The position numbers and the translations under genes are program-made. From JAYZBC01 sp036339375 (lineage in GTDB: Bacteria; Pseudomonadota; Alphaproteobacteria; MPNO01; UBA2964), in NCBI GenBank assembly GCA_036339375.1, contig JAYZBC010000063.1, forward strand, positions 1-18,545: DNA of 18,545 nucleotides, given 5' to 3'. Under the pieces are notes generated by a model, which saw nothing but the letters and a program-made list of their open reading frames with translations, was not told the DNA's origin and ran no database searches. Of the stretch, positions 7,396 through 14,960 are shown in pieces. Numbering within the stretch: the first letter of the stretch is position 1; each line of letters begins with the position of its first letter.

Positions 7396-8442
7396 TTATT
7401 TTTTGACGCCAAGAACGGATCGCATGCGCTGGAAAAGGGCCTCATCTGCTGCTGTGATACGCTGCGCTTGTTTCTGCTGACCAGCCCACGGCACCGGTGT
7501 CCATATCATCCGACGTTTTTTGGCATTCTTCCTTAAGTCAGGATCATCAAACATTTTCTTAAAAGCAGCGCGCAAAGCCTTGATACGATCTCGTGGTACC
7601 CCTGGAGGTGCCAACCAAGCCCGACCCAAAATTCCATTACCGCTGAAAAGTGTGAGAATTTTTTTATCCATTGGATCAGAAGTCAGATCTTTAACCAAAG
7701 GCACATTTGGGCGATTTGGGAGTGGATCAAGGGACGTAGCGAAAAGGACTCTAACCAAGTCATTCTTTAACCATTGAGGGCGTAGGAATGCTACTGATGA
7801 CCACACGGCCTGGAAACCCTGGACTTCGGCTTGATCCATGGCATGATAAACTCCATTCATGCCGCGATAACCGGTAATTATTTTAAACTTGGTACCCAAC
7901 ATCCCGTTAGCCAATGCCGGCAAGATATAGGTCTGGGATCCCTTACCCGTAGAACCCATGATAACCTGCTTCTTCCTTACATCAGCAAGAGTTGCAACGC
8001 CGGCGCTCTTGAAGACGACAAAAGCACTTCGAGTGTGTTCTGCCCCACCCAGAAAATGAAAACGATCTGCTATATATTTTACACCAGTGGTACGCAGACG
8101 GGAAGCAAACGGCGTATCTGAAAGCAGAATTCCAATCGCGCTTCCATCTTGGGCAGCGCGGTTATAAAGATAATTTGCCGCTTTTGTTCCCCCGGCCCCA
8201 CCCATGTTTTGGGTAATAAAAGTCGGATTGCCAGGCATATGTTTTTTTAAATATGGTGCAATCAACAATGTATACTTCGTGTGCCCCCCGCCTGGACCAG
8301 CGGCAATTACAATGGATACAGTTTTACCACTATAAAACTTAGTGACAGCATCAGCCGTAGCTGTGCCTACAGTTCCAAAGAAAACAGCCCCAAGCACAAA
8401 GGCACTGCCAAAGCGTAATGCATTTCTTGTTATACCTAACAT
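7396..8442 (-). CDS. Tripartite tricarboxylate transporter receptor, TctC/Bug family, periplasmic
   Basis: This 348-residue solute-binding protein has a signal peptide (residues 1 to about 30, TATA|DA) and the Bug fold. FYSGKTVSIVIAAGPGGGHTKYT, FITQNMGGAGGTKAANYLYNRAAQDGSAIG and a later GxSGNGILGRAWLAPPGVPRDRIKALRAAF are typical. Bug proteins bind carboxylates or small amides and feed a TctAB permease. The ribosome site GGGAGG lies 8 bp before ATG 8442. The expected TctA and TctB permease genes are absent from the window, so the receptor is an orphan here or works with distant partners. It follows the TauD-like gene by 58 bp on the same strand, which suggests cotranscription. The ligand is unknown. 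Confidence 0.92.
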   Translation of the reverse strand: MLGITRNALRFGSAFVLGAVFFGTVGTATADAVTKFYSGKTVSIVIAAGPGGGHTKYTLLIAPYLKKHMPGNPTFITQNMGGAGGTKAANYLYNRAAQDGSAIGILLSDTPFASRLRTTGVKYIADRFHFLGGAEHTRSAFVVFKSAGVATLADVRKKQVIMGSTGKGSQTYILPALANGMLGTKFKIITGYRGMNGVYHAMDQAEVQGFQAVWSSVAFLRPQWLKNDLVRVLFATSLDPLPNRPNVPLVKDLTSDPMDKKILTLFSGNGILGRAWLAPPGVPRDRIKALRAAFKKMFDDPDLRKNAKKRRMIWTPVPWAGQQKQAQRITAADEALFQRMRSVLGVKK

Positions 8443-8500
8443 TTGTGGGTCCTCCCTTTTTATCTTAGTTTTTGTATTTGAAATTCAGCTTGAATATAAC

Positions 8501-9544
8501 TCACTCTGCAGCGATGGGTGACGTCGAAGCTGGCGGTCTTGGATTGTCCCTCCAGTCCCGAGCAGTTGCATAGATAGTATGGTAATGATCCGGTATGTCT
8601 ACAAAGGCTGGTGTGAACAATAACAGGCGCAACAAGTGTCGTTTACGCTCAGGCTCAGGCCAGTCCACGTATTCGGTTCGACTGTGCAGGATGGTATGAT
8701 TATTGTTAATTTGAATATCGCCCCGTTGAAAATCCATGTCCAACCGAAATTTATTGCTGGCAGCAAGATCGTGTACCAAATCGATTGCCTCTAAATCTTT
8801 AGGTGTGAGCCTAGGTGCATCAGAAAACCGTTGTCCGGTCTTTATATATTTTCTACCGTAGCGAGTAAAAAGCCTACCATTATGCCAAGTGAAAACCGGT
8901 TGAACATTGTAAGGTTTCTTACCCTCCATTTCTTCGCCTCTTAGGTCTACAAAAAACGGATGGTAGAGTCTTTCAAGAAGGTCAGGACAAGAATAGAGCA
9001 TTTCGTTATAAATCGATACTGAACTCGCAATACAACTAAGCCCACCCGATTTCGCCGTATTCAGGCACATTAGCGCCACTACATCCGTCTTATCGCAATG
9101 AAAGGGCAAAAATGATGTCGTTTGATAGCCACGGTCGTGGTTGTCCTTCGCCCAGTCCCGGCCGACGTCGGTAACGTGGCCTATCACATCACCCATTCGG
9201 TTTTGGCCCGCAGCCTCCCCTAGATGAGTACCAATTCCCCAAAGGATAATCTGAACATCTTCAGCTGTGTATCGCTCGACTGGAATACCACGGATCAATA
9301 CAAAACCACGGCCATTTTCTACTTCCTCCAATGCCCTACCAAGAGTGGCAGAAAAATGGTCGAGAGGAAAATCTGCATTGGTAATTGACGTCAAGGAAAG
9401 ATTTAGGCTCTTAACTCGTTTGAGTGCTAATTCAATCTCATCGATTTCACTATCTTTGATGTGTAAAATCCATTTGGTAGAAGTAGTCATCTCTTGGGCA
9501 GTCCAAGCTGCCTCATTCTTTAGCGGCCCATCGGGATATTTCAT
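8501..9544 (-). CDS. TauD/TfdA-family Fe(II)/2-oxoglutarate-type dioxygenase
   Basis: This 347-residue protein carries the TauD iron facial triad: H149-x-D151 (FHCD) and the distal His287 (NNHTILHSRTEYVDW), with RHLLRLLLF supplying the Arg that would bind 2-oxoglutarate. The N-terminal GRGFVLIRGIP motif and the DNHDRGYQTTSFLPFHCD segment match a long-form TauD subgroup. Known members hydroxylate taurine, 2,4-D, gamma-butyrobetaine or similar acids; which substrate applies here cannot be told. A GAGAGGG ribosome site precedes ATG 9544, and a TATAAT sits 24 bp upstream. It is first in a likely two-gene unit with the TctC-like receptor, so the receptor may bind its substrate or a precursor. Confidence 0.9.
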   Translation of the reverse strand: MKYPDGPLKNEAAWTAQEMTTSTKWILHIKDSEIDEIELALKRVKSLNLSLTSITNADFPLDHFSATLGRALEEVENGRGFVLIRGIPVERYTAEDVQIILWGIGTHLGEAAGQNRMGDVIGHVTDVGRDWAKDNHDRGYQTTSFLPFHCDKTDVVALMCLNTAKSGGLSCIASSVSIYNEMLYSCPDLLERLYHPFFVDLRGEEMEGKKPYNVQPVFTWHNGRLFTRYGRKYIKTGQRFSDAPRLTPKDLEAIDLVHDLAASNKFRLDMDFQRGDIQINNNHTILHSRTEYVDWPEPERKRHLLRLLLFTPAFVDIPDHYHTIYATARDWRDNPRPPASTSPIAAE

Positions 9545-9567
9545 AGTATTCCCTCTCGTCCTATTGA

Positions 9568-9573
9568 ATTATA
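9568..9573 (-). promoter_or_regulatory. TATAAT -10 element of the TauD-like/TctC-like unit
   Basis: A perfect minus-strand TATAAT would start transcription near 9561, leaving a leader of about 17 nt that includes the GAGAGGG ribosome site. The 17-bp-upstream hexamer is ACTATC, a poor -35, so an activator could be needed. There is no extended TGn motif. Confidence 0.4.
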
Positions 9574-9800
9574 TCCTACCGATTTCAATTGATAGTTACA
9601 AGAAAAGTACAGTTAGCCAAGTTCAAAATAATTCTTGAATTCACACCACTTATTTAAAATTTAAACTAAACGCACCAAATACATTTTCTTTCAATTTGTG
9701 GTAATCATATGCATACCGTTTGCCCTGCTTCGAACGAGATGGGTACAGAGATGCAAAAATACATTTGTCGAAAACTTTGGATTCTAGTAAATTTTTGGAC

Positions 9801-9828
9801 TTGCTGCGGTTAAACACTAAATTATACA
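9801..9828 (+). promoter_or_regulatory. Candidate promoter of the MFS gene
   Basis: TTGCTG and TATACA are spaced by 16 bp on the plus strand and would give a leader of roughly 105 nt. In such AT-rich sequence chance matches are common, so confidence is low. Confidence 0.3.
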
Positions 9829-9941
9829 ACTGTTTTCTATTACCTATATAGAGAACTCTAGAATTATAAAATTTTAATTTTGTAAAAACTTAAAATCTCA
9901 AAGAAAATAATAATAAAACACAGAGTAATATTTTTAAAACT

Positions 9942-11126
9942 ATGCAAAGAGATCACCAAAACGTATTAGTACTTGGTACTTGTCAGATGCTTACTGGCAC
10001 CGGGCGCGGGCTTTTTATGGTAACAGCACCCGCCGTCGGCCTTGCGATAGCTCCTCATTTGGCACTAGTTACTTTACCAACAGGTTTAATTGTGATTGGC
10101 AATGCGCTCGCAGCTATGCCTGCGTCGTTAATGATGCGTCGTTTTGGCCGAAAAACCGGATTTATTTTTGGAACATTTTTGGCAATTTCGAGCGGGCTTT
10201 CCAGCACCACTGCCGTCATATTCCAAAACTTTTGGTTATTAGCATTTGGTGGTTTTCTCTTTGGATTGTCCGCAGGTTTTGCACAACTATATAGATTTGC
10301 AGTCGCTGATGTTGCGTCCGAACAGTTCCGCAGCAAAGCAATTTCATTAGTTTTGGCTGGAGGTGTCTTCGCAGGGTTTGCTGGACCAAATTTGGCTAAT
10401 TGGGGGAAAGCACTTATAGAAAATCACTTATTTGCAGGAGCGTTTTTATTTATGATAGGGACCGCAACACTGGGTACTATCACCCTTTTATTTCTATCAA
10501 TACCAAATCTTACTAAGGCACAGATGGAAGGTTCCCAACGACCGCTGCTTGAAATCATGAAACAACCTGTTTTTATAGTGGCGGCCGTTTCCGCGACTGT
10601 AGCCCAAAGCGTAATGAACTTCTTAATGACATCTACTCCAGTCGCGATGATCTCTCAATGTGGACACAGTTTCAGCGCTGTTGCTATGGTAATTTCTTGG
10701 CATACAGTTTCCATGTTTGCGCCGGGATTTTTTACGGGGTCTTTAATCAAAAAATTTGGAGAAATTAAAATCATTTCAACTGGACTTTTGCTTCAGGCAA
10801 GTTGTATAGGTGTCGCTTTGTCGGGGGTCGAGGTTTTTAATTTTTGGCTTTCAATGGCGTTACTGGGTGTAGGGTGGAACTTTTCCTATACGGCTGCAAC
10901 TAGTCTGATGACTACCGCCTACACACCGGCTGAACGCGCAAAAACTCAGGGAATGATGAACCAAATTATTTATACCGTCGTTGCCATCGGTTCTTTATCG
11001 TCTGGAGCATTTATTCATTTTTTTGGATGGAATTGGGTAAATATAGGAGCTACGCCCTTACTTGCCACTGCAGCAATTGTGACAATTTGGTTTGCTGGGC
11101 AAGATCGAAAAATAGAGAACATTTGA
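9942..11126 (+). CDS. Major facilitator superfamily transporter
   Basis: This 394-residue protein has about twelve hydrophobic segments. A motif-A-like loop between helices 2 and 3 (MMRRFGRKTGFIFG) and a weaker equivalent in the second half (GSLIKKFGEIKIISTG) mark it as an MFS permease. Such proteins import or export small molecules by proton coupling in the inner membrane. The C-terminal half contains TPAERAKTQGMMNQIIYTVVAIGSLSSG, which resembles drug- or metabolite-efflux-like members. No good ribosome site precedes ATG 9942; the upstream 20 bases are almost pure A/T. It is transcribed opposite to its neighbours, and sample lines show about 28-40% GC, the lowest in the window. Substrate and direction are unknown. 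Confidence 0.9.
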   Translation: MQRDHQNVLVLGTCQMLTGTGRGLFMVTAPAVGLAIAPHLALVTLPTGLIVIGNALAAMPASLMMRRFGRKTGFIFGTFLAISSGLSSTTAVIFQNFWLLAFGGFLFGLSAGFAQLYRFAVADVASEQFRSKAISLVLAGGVFAGFAGPNLANWGKALIENHLFAGAFLFMIGTATLGTITLLFLSIPNLTKAQMEGSQRPLLEIMKQPVFIVAAVSATVAQSVMNFLMTSTPVAMISQCGHSFSAVAMVISWHTVSMFAPGFFTGSLIKKFGEIKIISTGLLLQASCIGVALSGVEVFNFWLSMALLGVGWNFSYTAATSLMTTAYTPAERAKTQGMMNQIIYTVVAIGSLSSGAFIHFFGWNWVNIGATPLLATAAIVTIWFAGQDRKIENI

Positions 11127-11151
11127 AATATTGAGCACATTGGTTGCGTCT

Positions 11152-12132
11152 TTATTCCGTCGGAATGAGAATCACTTTTCCCATCGTTTGACGGTTTTTT
11201 AAATGGTTATGCGCCTCAATAACTTTGGACATAGGAAAAATTTTTGAAATCACTGGTTTTATCTTTTCTCTTGCTAAAAGGTCAATAATCTCGTCGAGAG
11301 CATCTCTATGCTGGCCCTGATCCCAGGGCTTACCTCCAATATTGAGGCCTACCACATGGAGATTTTTAGCAAAAATTTGTTCGGGTGGAAGTGGCGGTAA
11401 TTTTCCACTCGCACGTCCATAAACCATCAACACCCCCCCTGGTGCTAACGCATCCATACTCCTGAGAAGGACATCTCCGCCAACACATTCGAGAACGCGG
11501 TCAACCCCTACTCCTGAAGTGTGGTGCATAACTTCAGATACAAAATCCACTTTCTCGTAATTGATGCACTTTTCGGCACCAAGACGTCGCACCAAAGTTA
11601 GCTTCTCATCTGAAGAAGCTGTGGCTATAACACGTCCACCCCAAAATTTTGCTAACTGCACGGCAGCCGTACCAACGCCGGAAGCCGCCGCCTGTATAAG
11701 AATTGTTTCACCTGGGCGGATTGGTTTGATTGTTTTAAGCATATGATAGGCAGTCAAAAAGATAACTGGAATAGCCGCTGCGTCAACGAACGACAAGGCT
11801 TCAGGAATTGGAATGGTTTCAGATTTATGTGCTACTAATAACTCGGCCTGACATTCCGCCTTGGTGGTGCGACAAAACACACGATCACCGGTTGAAAAGT
11901 TCTTTACCCCGTTACCGCATTTCAAAACGATGCCTGCAGCCTCTGTACCAAGCGTCGCTGGAAATTCAGTCTCAAAATGGTAAAGCCCTGACCGTCGCAT
12001 AAGATCAGCGAAATTCACTCCTGCAGCTTCTACCTTTATCAATAAATCATTGACCCTTGGAACTGGATCAGTTGTTTCCTCCCAACGCAAGACATCAGCT
12101 TCTCCGCACTCGTGATATCGAACTGCCTTCAA
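11152..12132 (-). CDS. NADPH:quinone oxidoreductase-like MDR enzyme (zinc-independent type)
   Basis: This 326-residue protein is a medium-chain dehydrogenase/reductase of the quinone oxidoreductase group. The GroES-like N-terminal domain has AAGVNFADLMRRSGLY and LGTEAAGIV. The Rossmann domain has ILIQAAASGVGTAAVQLAKFWGGRVIATASSDEKL, with the A-x-x-G-x-x-G nucleotide motif. The structural and catalytic zinc ligands of alcohol dehydrogenases are absent. Its start is a TTG at 12132 whose bases overlap the TGA stop of the upstream luciferase-like gene (TTGA), giving translational coupling. MKAVRYHECGEADVLRWEE aligns with family N-termini and supports this start. It probably reduces a quinone or an alpha,beta-unsaturated carbonyl, perhaps the product of its coupled partner. 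Confidence 0.9.
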   Translation of the reverse strand: MKAVRYHECGEADVLRWEETTDPVPRVNDLLIKVEAAGVNFADLMRRSGLYHFETEFPATLGTEAAGIVLKCGNGVKNFSTGDRVFCRTTKAECQAELLVAHKSETIPIPEALSFVDAAAIPVIFLTAYHMLKTIKPIRPGETILIQAAASGVGTAAVQLAKFWGGRVIATASSDEKLTLVRRLGAEKCINYEKVDFVSEVMHHTSGVGVDRVLECVGGDVLLRSMDALAPGGVLMVYGRASGKLPPLPPEQIFAKNLHVVGLNIGGKPWDQGQHRDALDEIIDLLAREKIKPVISKIFPMSKVIEAHNHLKNRQTMGKVILIPTE

Positions 12133-13121
12133 GGTTCAAGTCCCTTTACAACGCGCGGCAATACATCACCTGCTAACAAATCCAGTTGTTCCATACTCCA
12201 ATCGACAGGGTTCATGATAAGATGTTCACATCCACCAAAGGCTTCTATCCTTTCTTGGATCCGCTCAGCAAGTTCCTCTACCTCCCCCACTAGGTAATGC
12301 TTCCGCCAAAATTCCAAATCCATGCCAGAAATCATGGAGAATTTTGGGATTGAAGCCTCCGGCATTTCTCCCTTCTTTAGAACATAAACGAAATTACAAT
12401 ACGCTTTACTTAGCGCTGATAACGGCCGATTAGCTTCTTCCAAAAAGACTTTTATTTGTTCCCAATCAACTTTGACCATTTCGGGTGTTGAGGGTGAATG
12501 CGGTATCCACACCGACGCGTATTTGGCAATTCGGCGCAAAACCGGAGTAATGTCAGGGACTTTTTGATCATAAATTTTTTCAAAGGGTTGTGTTCCTCCA
12601 GGCATCCAAATTGGCGGGGGTTGTTGTACCGGCTTTGGTTCCACTGTTATATCATCGAAATTATAAAACTGCCCGTGATAGGTAACATGGTCATCTTTCC
12701 ACAGTGCCAAAACGGCTTCAACCAACTCATTCATTCGTCGCCCACGTTCATTCCGCGGAATATTCATCGCCTCAAATTCGTGGTCATTCCAGCCTACAGC
12801 AAGCCCGCAAATAGCACGGCCACCGGAAAGGACATCGAGTGTCGCCCACTCTTTGGCATAGTAAACTGGATTTCGAAAAGGGAGTGTAATTCCAAGAGGC
12901 CCGAGCTTTATCTTTTTTGTCACTCCTGCTAGAGCTCCCATTAGTACCATCGGCTCCAACCACGTGCGCACAGTTGCCGGCGGAACAGTAAGGAGGTGAT
13001 CAATACAAGTCGCTGAGTAAAATCCCAGACCTTCTGCCCGACGCAAATAACTACCCATTTCCTCCAAGGTGGCTGTCTGAGACCCGAGAGAAAAACTGGG
13101 TACCCGAATACCAAGTTTCAT
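12129..13121 (-). CDS. Luciferase-like (LLM class) flavin-dependent oxidoreductase
   Basis: This 330-residue TIM-barrel enzyme of the bacterial luciferase superfamily uses reduced FMN or F420. Typical blocks are MKLGIRVPSF, LRRAEGLGFYSATCIDHLL, KKIKLGPLGITLPFRNPVYYAKEWATLDVLSGGRAICGLAVGWNDHEFEAMNIPRNERGRRMNELVEAVLALW and FDDITVEPKPVQQPPPIWMPGG. The N-terminus and the GRGRRMNE-type helix recall the group often labelled F420-dependent, but nothing else here indicates F420 use, so FMN is equally possible. A GAAGGG ribosome site lies 7 bp before ATG 13121. The stop overlaps the TTG start of the reductase gene. It is the first gene of a two-gene unit with a plausible promoter at 13192-13221. The substrate is unknown. 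Confidence 0.88.
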   Translation of the reverse strand: MKLGIRVPSFSLGSQTATLEEMGSYLRRAEGLGFYSATCIDHLLTVPPATVRTWLEPMVLMGALAGVTKKIKLGPLGITLPFRNPVYYAKEWATLDVLSGGRAICGLAVGWNDHEFEAMNIPRNERGRRMNELVEAVLALWKDDHVTYHGQFYNFDDITVEPKPVQQPPPIWMPGGTQPFEKIYDQKVPDITPVLRRIAKYASVWIPHSPSTPEMVKVDWEQIKVFLEEANRPLSALSKAYCNFVYVLKKGEMPEASIPKFSMISGMDLEFWRKHYLVGEVEELAERIQERIEAFGGCEHLIMNPVDWSMEQLDLLAGDVLPRVVKGLEP

Positions 13122-13191
13122 TGCAATCCCTTCGTTAAATAGTTCTTCACCTACAGCTTTTCTAAAGACACAAGAATAAAAATGTAGACAA

Positions 13192-13221
13192 CTTATAGAA
13201 TGATTCTGTCAGGATTTTCAA
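13192..13221 (-). promoter_or_regulatory. Candidate promoter of the LLM-MDR pair
   Basis: On the minus strand TTGAAA (13221-13216) and TATAAG (13197-13192) are 18 bp apart, giving a start near 13186 and a leader of about 65 nt. The -35 box directly follows the T-run of the candidate terminator of the upstream gene, a layout common between independent units. Confidence 0.4.
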
Positions 13222-13254
13222 AAATTGAGAAGCCTTAACCTTTTACCAAGGCTT
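13219..13254 (-). terminator. Candidate terminator after the RutA-like gene
   Basis: On the minus strand AAGCCTT (13254-13248) and AAGGCTT (13236-13230) form a 7-bp stem that two G-T pairs could extend, with a loop of 7-11 nt. After CTCAA comes TTTTT (13224-13220). It lies about 100 bp beyond the RutA-like stop. The gap between stem and T-run weakens it. Confidence 0.35.
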
Positions 13255-13355
13255 TGGGCCCACTGCTGATCTATAATAATAGCTAGTCCCACCGCCTCAA
13301 AATTTAACCCATGTTTCTCTTAGAACAAACCCTTGGAATTCTTCCTAGAGTGTTA

Positions 13356-14498
13356 CTATTCTTTTCGGAACTCCCTTTGTCCAGCTTGTTCCATCAACGG
13401 CAACACATCATCGATCCATTGGCGCAATTCATCTTTGTAATTGACCCAAGAGATTAGGCAGCCATCGATTCCCATGTTCGATAAAACCTCCAAACCATCG
13501 ACGATTTGTTCCGGTGTCCCAACAAGGGGATACCCGCCATGGCCAGCAATAAAATGGAATTGAAACTGTTCCAATGCCTCTTGTGGAAGAGATTGAGCTT
13601 GGACACCGAAAATTTCCATCAAATTGTTGACTGCCACATAATCTCCCTTTTCTACCACGTAGTGGTTAAGATATTCCCTAGCCTCCTTCTCCGTTTCCCG
13701 GCAAACGACATAAACGTGGATCCACACTTGAATTTTTCGCCCCACTTCGTTTGCCCTCTTTTTCAGTTTATCAACTTGGTTTTTGCCAGTTTCAAGGTCG
13801 TGGCTTTTAAGAACCGCAAAATTCATATCGGCAATAGTAGAAGCAAATTCTTGGCCGGCTTCCGATCCTCCTGCGTTCATAATGGGGGGAAAAGGCGATT
13901 GTAAAGGCTTGGGCTGACTCCAAGCACGTTTTGATTTAAAAAAAGTACCGTTGAAGTCGAACTCTTTTTGCTCCGACCATAAACGACGGACAAAATCAAC
14001 CCATTCAGCACCATATTCATACCGTTCATCATGGAGACGCCATTCTGCGCCGAACATATCAAACTCGTCTCTGAACCAACCACATACAACATTCAAACAA
14101 AAACGTCCTGAAGTAACATGGTCAACAGTAGTAGCCATTTTAGCGGCCATAACGGGATTGACGAGGGGCACGTGGCAAGTAGCAAACACACCAATATTAT
14201 CTGTGATCGCTCCGATGCTAGAGGCCCAGGTAAAACTTTCATAGGTGGCATTGTTAAAATTACTCACCCCACCGTAACCGCGCCACCGGCCTACCGGCAA
14301 TAGAACTTCGAATCCGGCTTTGTCCGACATAATTGCAATGTCTTTGGTATCTGGCCAGTTTAGCTGCCAGGCCTCTTCGACTGTGGTAATTGCCGATCCA
14401 TGACTGCAGTTGAAGGCCATGACTCCTAACTTCATTCGATGATTACTATAAAGTGGATTGGTGTTTTGCCGATCCTGTTTCAAAGTTTTTTGTGTCAT
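13356..14498 (-). CDS. RutA-like flavin-dependent monooxygenase (LLM superfamily)
   Basis: This 380-residue FMN-dependent monooxygenase is clearly related to the pyrimidine oxygenase RutA and to sulfone and haloaromatic monooxygenases of the same branch. Blocks shared with RutA include GRWRGYGG...ATYESFTWASSIGAITDNIGVFATCHVPLVNPVMAAKMATTVDHVTSGRFCLNVVCGWFRDEFDMFG and NAGGSEAGQEFASTIADMNFAVL. Thr107 and Asn136 match, from memory, the RutA residues that bind O2 near flavin N5, so a flavin-N5-peroxide mechanism is plausible. The N-terminus has about 20 extra residues before MKLGVMAF; ATG 14498 is kept because AAAAGGA precedes it. It lies 75 bp after the DUF6285 gene on the same strand and may be read through from that operon. 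No other rut genes are present, so uracil is not the obvious substrate. Confidence 0.88.
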   Translation of the reverse strand: MTQKTLKQDRQNTNPLYSNHRMKLGVMAFNCSHGSAITTVEEAWQLNWPDTKDIAIMSDKAGFEVLLPVGRWRGYGGVSNFNNATYESFTWASSIGAITDNIGVFATCHVPLVNPVMAAKMATTVDHVTSGRFCLNVVCGWFRDEFDMFGAEWRLHDERYEYGAEWVDFVRRLWSEQKEFDFNGTFFKSKRAWSQPKPLQSPFPPIMNAGGSEAGQEFASTIADMNFAVLKSHDLETGKNQVDKLKKRANEVGRKIQVWIHVYVVCRETEKEAREYLNHYVVEKGDYVAVNNLMEIFGVQAQSLPQEALEQFQFHFIAGHGGYPLVGTPEQIVDGLEVLSNMGIDGCLISWVNYKDELRQWIDDVLPLMEQAGQREFRKE

Positions 14499-14573
14499 TA
14501 AGCCAAATCCTTTTGGTCATCCCTTCTTAAGTTACCACTATCGCCGATATTGATTTTGTTTCCTTAAAAAAAT

Positions 14574-14960
14574 TCAAAGAAATTTTGGCGCACTTTCTCG
14601 GAGTTTTTGCATAGTGACCTCTAACAAGAAGGCATAAAGGTTATCATGGCTGGGCATGCCAGGATCAAATTCGCCTATACGTATCTTATCACCAAGTTTA
14701 TGGTAGAGGTCACCAAGAATGTCGTTAACTGTTGTCGCATCGCTCTCTTTTACGGTCTCACCAAGTAGATCTGCCAGGGCTTTCGATTCATGCCGTTCTG
14801 GCGTGTCACCAAATTTAATTTGGCGGGCAGCGATGGCCATAGCGTTGGCAACCATCAGCGCATCATATCGTCGCTCCTCAGGCAAAAGCTCTAATAATTC
14901 TTCACGCAAAACCTGCCGCGCCATTATCAGGAGATCATCTCCCATTGGGCGTTCTCGCAT
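14574..14960 (-). CDS. DUF6285 family protein, LvaB-like partner of the kinase
   Basis: This 128-residue, mostly helical soluble protein begins MRERPMGDDLLIMARQVLREELLELLPEERRYDALMVANAMAIAARQI, the conserved signature of DUF6285. No catalytic motif is visible. Such proteins occur next to APH-type kinases and acyl-CoA dehydrogenases. In the P. putida levulinate operon the equivalent small protein LvaB supports the activity of the kinase LvaA. Here its ATG overlaps the kinase stop by one base (TGATG), so it is translationally coupled to the kinase, consistent with a stoichiometric partner. Equivalence to LvaB is inferred from size, family and position. An AT-rich hairpin-like stretch with T7 directly after the stop is too weak to call a terminator. 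Confidence 0.78.
   Translation of the reverse strand: MRERPMGDDLLIMARQVLREELLELLPEERRYDALMVANAMAIAARQIKFGDTPERHESKALADLLGETVKESDATTVNDILGDLYHKLGDKIRIGEFDPGMPSHDNLYAFLLEVTMQKLRESAPKFL

Larger units (their letters stand above)
9545..9941. other. 397-bp AT-rich divergent region between TauD-like and MFS genes
   Basis: No credible gene is seen. It must hold the promoters of both flanking genes. Toward the TauD-like gene there is a perfect TATAAT (9573-9568) but only poor -35 matches. Toward the MFS gene there is TTGCTG (9801-9806), a 16-bp spacer and TATACA (9823-9828). The last 100 bp before the MFS gene are extremely AT-rich. A short TTCAA/TTGAA inverted pair (9622-9639) was the only dyad noted. 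No tRNA or small-RNA structure was recognised. Confidence 0.5.
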
